Assembly (NCBI RefSeq): GCF_001428745.1
Contig: NZ_LMIO01000003.1
Span: forward strand, 434,001 to 498,000
DNA: 64,000 bases
Direction of reading: 5' to 3'
Origin: Leifsonia sp. Root227
GTDB lineage: Bacteria; Actinomycetota; Actinomycetes; Actinomycetales; Microbacteriaceae
Shown piece by piece: positions 60,432-64,000 of the stretch; positions within the stretch are counted from its first letter, which is position 1; each line of letters begins with the position of its first letter. The notes under the pieces are model-generated. The model searched no databases. It saw only the letters and a list, made by a program, of their open reading frames with translations, and was not told the DNA's origin. The position numbers and the translations under genes were made by a program.

Positions 60432-63368
60432 TCAGAGCGTCGCCAGCACCAGGTCGAGCGCCTCCACGAACCGGTCGGCGCTCTCCCATGTGATGCACAG
60501 CGGCGGCTTGATCTTGAGGACGTTTTTGTGGTCTCCCGTCGGCTGCACCACACAGCCCTCCGCGAGCATCCTGTCGCAGACCGCTGCGGCCTCCTCCGTC
60601 GCAGGAGCCAGCGTCTCCCTGTCGCGCACGAGCTCGACGCCCAGGTACAGTCCGAGCCCGTGGACCGCGCCGATCAGTGCGTGGCGCCGGCCGAGGTCGC
60701 GCAGCCGGGCTGCAAGGTGGTCGCCGACCTCTGCGGCGTTCCGCTGCAGCTCCTCGTCGCGCATGATGTCGAGCACCGTCAGCCCGACCGTGGCGCTCAC
60801 GGGGCTGCCGCCCGCCGACGAGAAGAAGCTGCCCTCCGCCGCGAACGAGTCGGCGATGGCCCTCGTCGTGATCACGGCGCCGAGCGGGTGCCCGTTGCCC
60901 ATCGCCTTGGCGACGGTGATGATGTCCGGCACGACGCCCTGCTGCTCCGAGCCCCAGAAGTAGTGCCCGAGCCTGCCGTAGCCCACCTGCACCTCGTCGG
61001 CGATGCAGACGCCGCCGCGATCCCGGATGCGCTGGTAAGCGCCGCGCAGATAGCCGTCCGGCAGCATGACCCCACCCGCGTTCCCGAAGACCGGTTCCGC
61101 GATGAACGCCGCGACGGCCTGGCCGGAGGCGTCGAGCGCGGCGAGGTCCTCATCCAGGTCGGCCAGGTACGGGGGCGCGGAGGCTGCGCCGCGGTGGCGC
61201 CCACGGTAGGTGTTCGGCGACGCCACCAGCTTCACCCAGTCGGGACGGGTCTCCAGTGCACGCGGGTTGTCGCCGATCGACGACGACACCGCATCCGCCC
61301 CGACCGTCCAGCCGTGGTACGCCTCAGTGACCGCCAGGATCGCGCGACGGCCGGTGTGCGTCTGCGCCAGCCGCAGCGCCAGGTCGACGGCCTCGCTTCC
61401 GCTGTTGACGAGGAACACGGTGTCGAGCGGCGCGGGGGCCAGCTCGGCCAGCCGTTCGGTGAAGCGCGCGAGCTCCTCGTAGTGGAACCGCGAGTTCGTG
61501 TTGAGCAGCGCCCACTGGTCGCGCACGGCGGAGACGAGGCGCGGATGCGCGTGCCCGACCGCCGTGACGTTGTTCACCATGTCGATGTACGTCTGCCCGG
61601 CGGTGTCGATGAGGTGGTGCCGCCAGCCGCGCTCGATCAGCGGCGGCTCGGCGAAGTAGTGCTCTTGCACGGCGGCGAACGTGTCGTCGCGCCGGCAGAG
61701 CGCGAGCGCTGCGTCGCTCTCCGGAGCGGCGAGGTCGGTGCCGAACAGGGCGGACGGGTCAGGCGAGACCTGCTCCCACACCGACCGTGGGATGCTCGGG
61801 GTCACGAACGCAGGAGGCCGTCGGCCGCGCACGCGGCTGAGCTGCACGGTGAGGGTGACGGCCGCGCCGATCGTCTCGCCCTGCGCGACGTGCGCGGTGG
61901 TGAGCGGACGGCTGAGCCCGTCGATCCACAGGTCGACGTCGTCGCCGCGCAGCCGCCACGAGCCGTCGACGATGGTGAGCTCGCCGGAGAACGGGGCGGT
62001 CACGTCGACGCCGCCCGGTGCATCCATGGTGACCGAGAGCGCACGGGTGGCCGAGGCTGCGCGCCGGTCGATGGACGCCCGCGTGAGACGGTGCTCCGCG
62101 TAGCGGGTGACGGCGTGCCCGTGCTCCCGGCAGATGGCGGCGAGCACGCCGGCCTCGGCGGCCGGATCGAGCCAGCGGCCGGCGTCGAGGGCGTGCGATG
62201 TCACGGAGAGGTCGGCGAGGTGGTGCTCCGCTGTGCGGAGCCCGACGATGGGCGAGCCGGTGGTGGGAGCGTCGCCGACGGGTGAGGCGGCGTCGGCTGC
62301 CGCGTTCTCCAGCCGCCACCGCAGTACCGCCTCGAACTCGGCGGCGTCGATGCGTCGTGCCACGTCGAAGGCGAGCCACTCGTGGGCGCGGTTCTCGTCC
62401 GCGTACCGGTTGTCGCCGTCGAGGGCGACCTGCTGCTCCCCGCTCACCACGAGGACGGCCCCGCGCAGCACGACGAGCGGCCAGAGCGCGGCGATGTCGG
62501 CGTCGTCGAGCGGCGACACGGCCGCGAACGCCTCCACGACGTCGAGCACCGCCAACGGTGCCGCTGGGACGTGGTGCAGCGCGCTGGCGACCGTCGCGGC
62601 CAGCTCACCCACCAGCCAGCCGTATGCCACGTCGCCGAAGTCGATCACGCCGGCCCCGGTGCCTGCCGTAGTGCCTGCCTCCCCGCCCGCCTCGCCGCCG
62701 CCCGCCGCCAGCACGATGTTGTCGTCCGTCACGTCGCCGTGCACCGCCTGCACCCGCAGTCGCGTGCGCAGCGGGGCCAGCCTGGCGAGTGCCACATCCA
62801 CTGTCTCGCGCACCACGCGGCGCTTGGCCGGGTCGGCGACGTGGTCGATGAGGAGGTCGACGACCTCGCCGCCGATCCGCGCATCCCACTGGGTGGTGCG
62901 CGCGAGCCCCTGGTGCCGGAGCGCGGCCAGCCCGGCGGCCACGGTGCCTGCGAGTGTGCCGAGAGTGCGCAACTGCTCGGCGGACGGTTCTGCGACGCCG
63001 GTGAGCGGTTCGCCGTCGAGGTAGCCCAGCAGCCGGACGAGCAGCCTGACCCCTCGCACGTCGACCGCGACCAGGTCGCTGCCGTCCGTCGTCGTCATCA
63101 CCTCGGGGATGCGCACCCCCGACCGCGCGAGCGTCGCCATCGCCGCGTTCTGGGCGTGCAGCTCGTCGGCGGAGAACACCGGATTGGCGAGCTTCAGGAC
63201 GTACCGGGCCGTCCCCGTGTCGATCAGGAAGTTGCGGTCCTGCTGGCTGCCGAGCTCGGTCACCGTGCCCGTGAGACCGTAGTGCTCCGCGGCGATCGCG
63301 GTGGCGTCGTCGCCGGTCACGTCTGGCCGAGGAAGCGATGGCTGGGCGAGGAAGTCGAAGTTCGGCAC
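60432..63368 (-). CDS. APH-type kinase fused to class III aminotransferase
   Basis: Two enzymes lie in one chain. Residues about 15-330 are an aminoglycoside-phosphotransferase-like kinase (VHGDVTDDNIVL catalytic loop, VIDFGDVAYGW metal site). Residues about 555-975 are a PLP class III aminotransferase (LVNSGSEAVDLALRLAQTHT, IADEVQVGYGRLG, and ITVAKAMGNGHPLGA with the PLP lysine). The middle (about 400-520) is beta-rich and resembles a decayed M23/biotinyl-like domain (VTAPFSGELTIVDG). The same kinase-aminotransferase pairing occurs in bacterial relatives of ethanolamine-phosphate and phosphohydroxylysine phospho-lyases, so it may phosphorylate an amino alcohol and then eliminate it. 978 aa. 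Substrate unknown. Confidence 0.88.
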   Translation of the reverse strand: MPNFDFLAQPSLPRPDVTGDDATAIAAEHYGLTGTVTELGSQQDRNFLIDTGTARYVLKLANPVFSADELHAQNAAMATLARSGVRIPEVMTTTDGSDLVAVDVRGVRLLVRLLGYLDGEPLTGVAEPSAEQLRTLGTLAGTVAAGLAALRHQGLARTTQWDARIGGEVVDLLIDHVADPAKRRVVRETVDVALARLAPLRTRLRVQAVHGDVTDDNIVLAAGGGEAGGEAGTTAGTGAGVIDFGDVAYGWLVGELAATVASALHHVPAAPLAVLDVVEAFAAVSPLDDADIAALWPLVVLRGAVLVVSGEQQVALDGDNRYADENRAHEWLAFDVARRIDAAEFEAVLRWRLENAAADAASPVGDAPTTGSPIVGLRTAEHHLADLSVTSHALDAGRWLDPAAEAGVLAAICREHGHAVTRYAEHRLTRASIDRRAASATRALSVTMDAPGGVDVTAPFSGELTIVDGSWRLRGDDVDLWIDGLSRPLTTAHVAQGETIGAAVTLTVQLSRVRGRRPPAFVTPSIPRSVWEQVSPDPSALFGTDLAAPESDAALALCRRDDTFAAVQEHYFAEPPLIERGWRHHLIDTAGQTYIDMVNNVTAVGHAHPRLVSAVRDQWALLNTNSRFHYEELARFTERLAELAPAPLDTVFLVNSGSEAVDLALRLAQTHTGRRAILAVTEAYHGWTVGADAVSSSIGDNPRALETRPDWVKLVASPNTYRGRHRGAASAPPYLADLDEDLAALDASGQAVAAFIAEPVFGNAGGVMLPDGYLRGAYQRIRDRGGVCIADEVQVGYGRLGHYFWGSEQQGVVPDIITVAKAMGNGHPLGAVITTRAIADSFAAEGSFFSSAGGSPVSATVGLTVLDIMRDEELQRNAAEVGDHLAARLRDLGRRHALIGAVHGLGLYLGVELVRDRETLAPATEEAAAVCDRMLAEGCVVQPTGDHKNVLKIKPPLCITWESADRFVEALDLVLATL

Positions 63369-63464
63369 GGGGGACTCCAGGGCTCTGCGTCAGGGTGTCG
63401 ACAGTCTACTGACGACCAGCCCGCTACCAGCCAACGCACGGGTGCGCGCGCGTAGCATCTACCC

Positions 63465-63848
63465 GTGAAATCCTGGAGGACTGCCCTGCTGGCGTTCGTC
63501 GTCGACGCTGCGCTCGTGCTGGTCTTCGTGCTGATCGGCCGCCGCAGCCACGGCGAGGCGGCGAGTTTCACCGGGATCGTCGACACGTACTGGCCGTTCC
63601 TGGTGGGGCTGCTCACCGGGTGGCTGGTCACCGTCGCGTGGCGGCGTCCGCTCGCGATCCTCTGGCCGGGCATCCCGGTCTGGCTGATGACCGTCGCGCT
63701 CGGGATGCTCATCCGCACGTCGGTGGGGCAGGGCATCGAGCCGAGCTTCATCGTCGTCGCGACGATCGTGCTCGGCGTGTTCCTGGTCGGCTGGCGGGTG
63801 GCCGCCATCCCGCTCGTGCGGCGTCGCCGCCGCGCGCTCGCCCGCTGA
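63465..63848 (+). CDS. DUF3054 membrane protein
   Basis: Four hydrophobic segments (ALLAFVVDAALVLVFVLIGR, FLVGLLTGWLVTVAWRRP, GIPVWLMTVALGMLIRTSVG and FIVVATIVLGVFLVGW) with RRSHGE and GIEPSFI loops match DUF3054. TAGCAT ends six bases before the GTG start, so the message is probably leaderless. 127 aa. Function unknown. Confidence 0.88.
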   Translation: MKSWRTALLAFVVDAALVLVFVLIGRRSHGEAASFTGIVDTYWPFLVGLLTGWLVTVAWRRPLAILWPGIPVWLMTVALGMLIRTSVGQGIEPSFIVVATIVLGVFLVGWRVAAIPLVRRRRRALAR

Positions 63849-63857
63849 CCCGCGCGC

Positions 63858-64000
63858 TCAGCGCGGGAGCAGGGCCGTGGCGATCGTGAAGATCGCCAGC
63901 CCGGCGAGCGAACCGACGACGGTGCCGTTGATGCGGATGAACTGCAGGTCTTTTCCCACCTGCAGTTCGATCTTCTCTGTGGTCTCCTTCGGGTCCCACG
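63858..64000 (-). CDS. DUF445 family protein (C-terminal end, truncated by window)
   Basis: The 46 visible residues end the protein: EKIELQVGKDLQFIRINGTV, then a final membrane segment GSLAGLAIFTIATALLP and Arg-stop. The VGKDLQ-IRINGT phrase is the signature of DUF445/YheB-type membrane proteins. The gene starts beyond position 64,000. It converges with the DUF3054 gene across nine bases. Confidence 0.88.
   Translation of the reverse strand, partial: WDPKETTEKIELQVGKDLQFIRINGTVVGSLAGLAIFTIATALLPR

Overview
The window is high-GC actinobacterial DNA. It most likely comes from the Microbacteriaceae (Leifsonia-like). I base this on the gene content (cell-wall-binding-2 protein, DUF6230/DUF6114 pair, an MTES_1575-like nuclease tail, the galU-rimJ-sepX/glpR locus), very frequent GGATGC/GCATCC words, and many genes whose -10 box lies only 6-7 bases before the start codon. 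The genus is an inference from style, not from a marker gene.

Positions 1 to about 16,660 look like an acquired island. Gene density is low at the left end, base composition is visibly less GC-rich, and the cargo is defence-like. It holds a membrane protein, a PHP-domain/SMC-like ATPase followed by a restriction-endonuclease/STAND NTPase, a complete type I restriction-modification operon (hsdM-hsdS-hsdR) with an extra NucS-like/DUF5655 nuclease gene, and an HNH nuclease. The right edge carries two tandem 11-bp repeats (16,514-16,535) and a 20-base match to a tRNA 3' end (16,644-16,663), as expected for attR of a tRNA-integrated element. The left edge and any integrase would lie before position 1.

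From 16,842 to the end the sequence looks like ordinary chromosome. 16.8-21.9 kb: cell-wall-binding protein, S4 RNA-binding protein, a LysR-like HTH protein, DNA polymerase IV, and a CHAP/NlpC-like amidase with a proline-rich partner. 22-31 kb: an ArsR-SRPBCC-SRPBCC operon, an aldo/keto reductase, a large LuxR ATPase facing a glycoside hydrolase across 17-bp iterated repeats, and small enzymes. 31-36 kb: a GntR regulator divergent from a leucine-rich leader peptide and a LeuA without its regulatory domain, then a secreted/membrane three-gene operon divergent from its probable TetR repressor. 36-41.7 kb: two nucleoside hydrolases, a LacI repressor with two operators, an MFS transporter and a ribokinase. 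This is a ribonucleoside salvage module, and its core is bracketed by two related long palindromes.

42-48.3 kb: acidic protein, DsbA-like thioredoxin, methyltransferase, NlpC/P60 hydrolase, and two MFS transporters around an autoregulated ArsR gene. 48.4-52.7 kb: a large helicase/nuclease-like protein whose Walker A lysine and Walker B glutamate are both replaced, then a RHH-MazF toxin-antitoxin pair. 53-57.5 kb: MscL, FmdB-type zinc ribbon protein, 5-formyl-THF cyclo-ligase, GalU, RimJ, a SepX/GlpR-like division membrane protein and tRNA-Ala(CGC). 57.6-64 kb: LysE with its LysG/ArgP regulator, epoxide hydrolase, an aminoglycoside-phosphotransferase/class III aminotransferase fusion, a DUF3054 protein and the end of a DUF445 gene.

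All reading was by eye. Domain names come from recognised motifs, not database searches. Residue numbers are hand counts.
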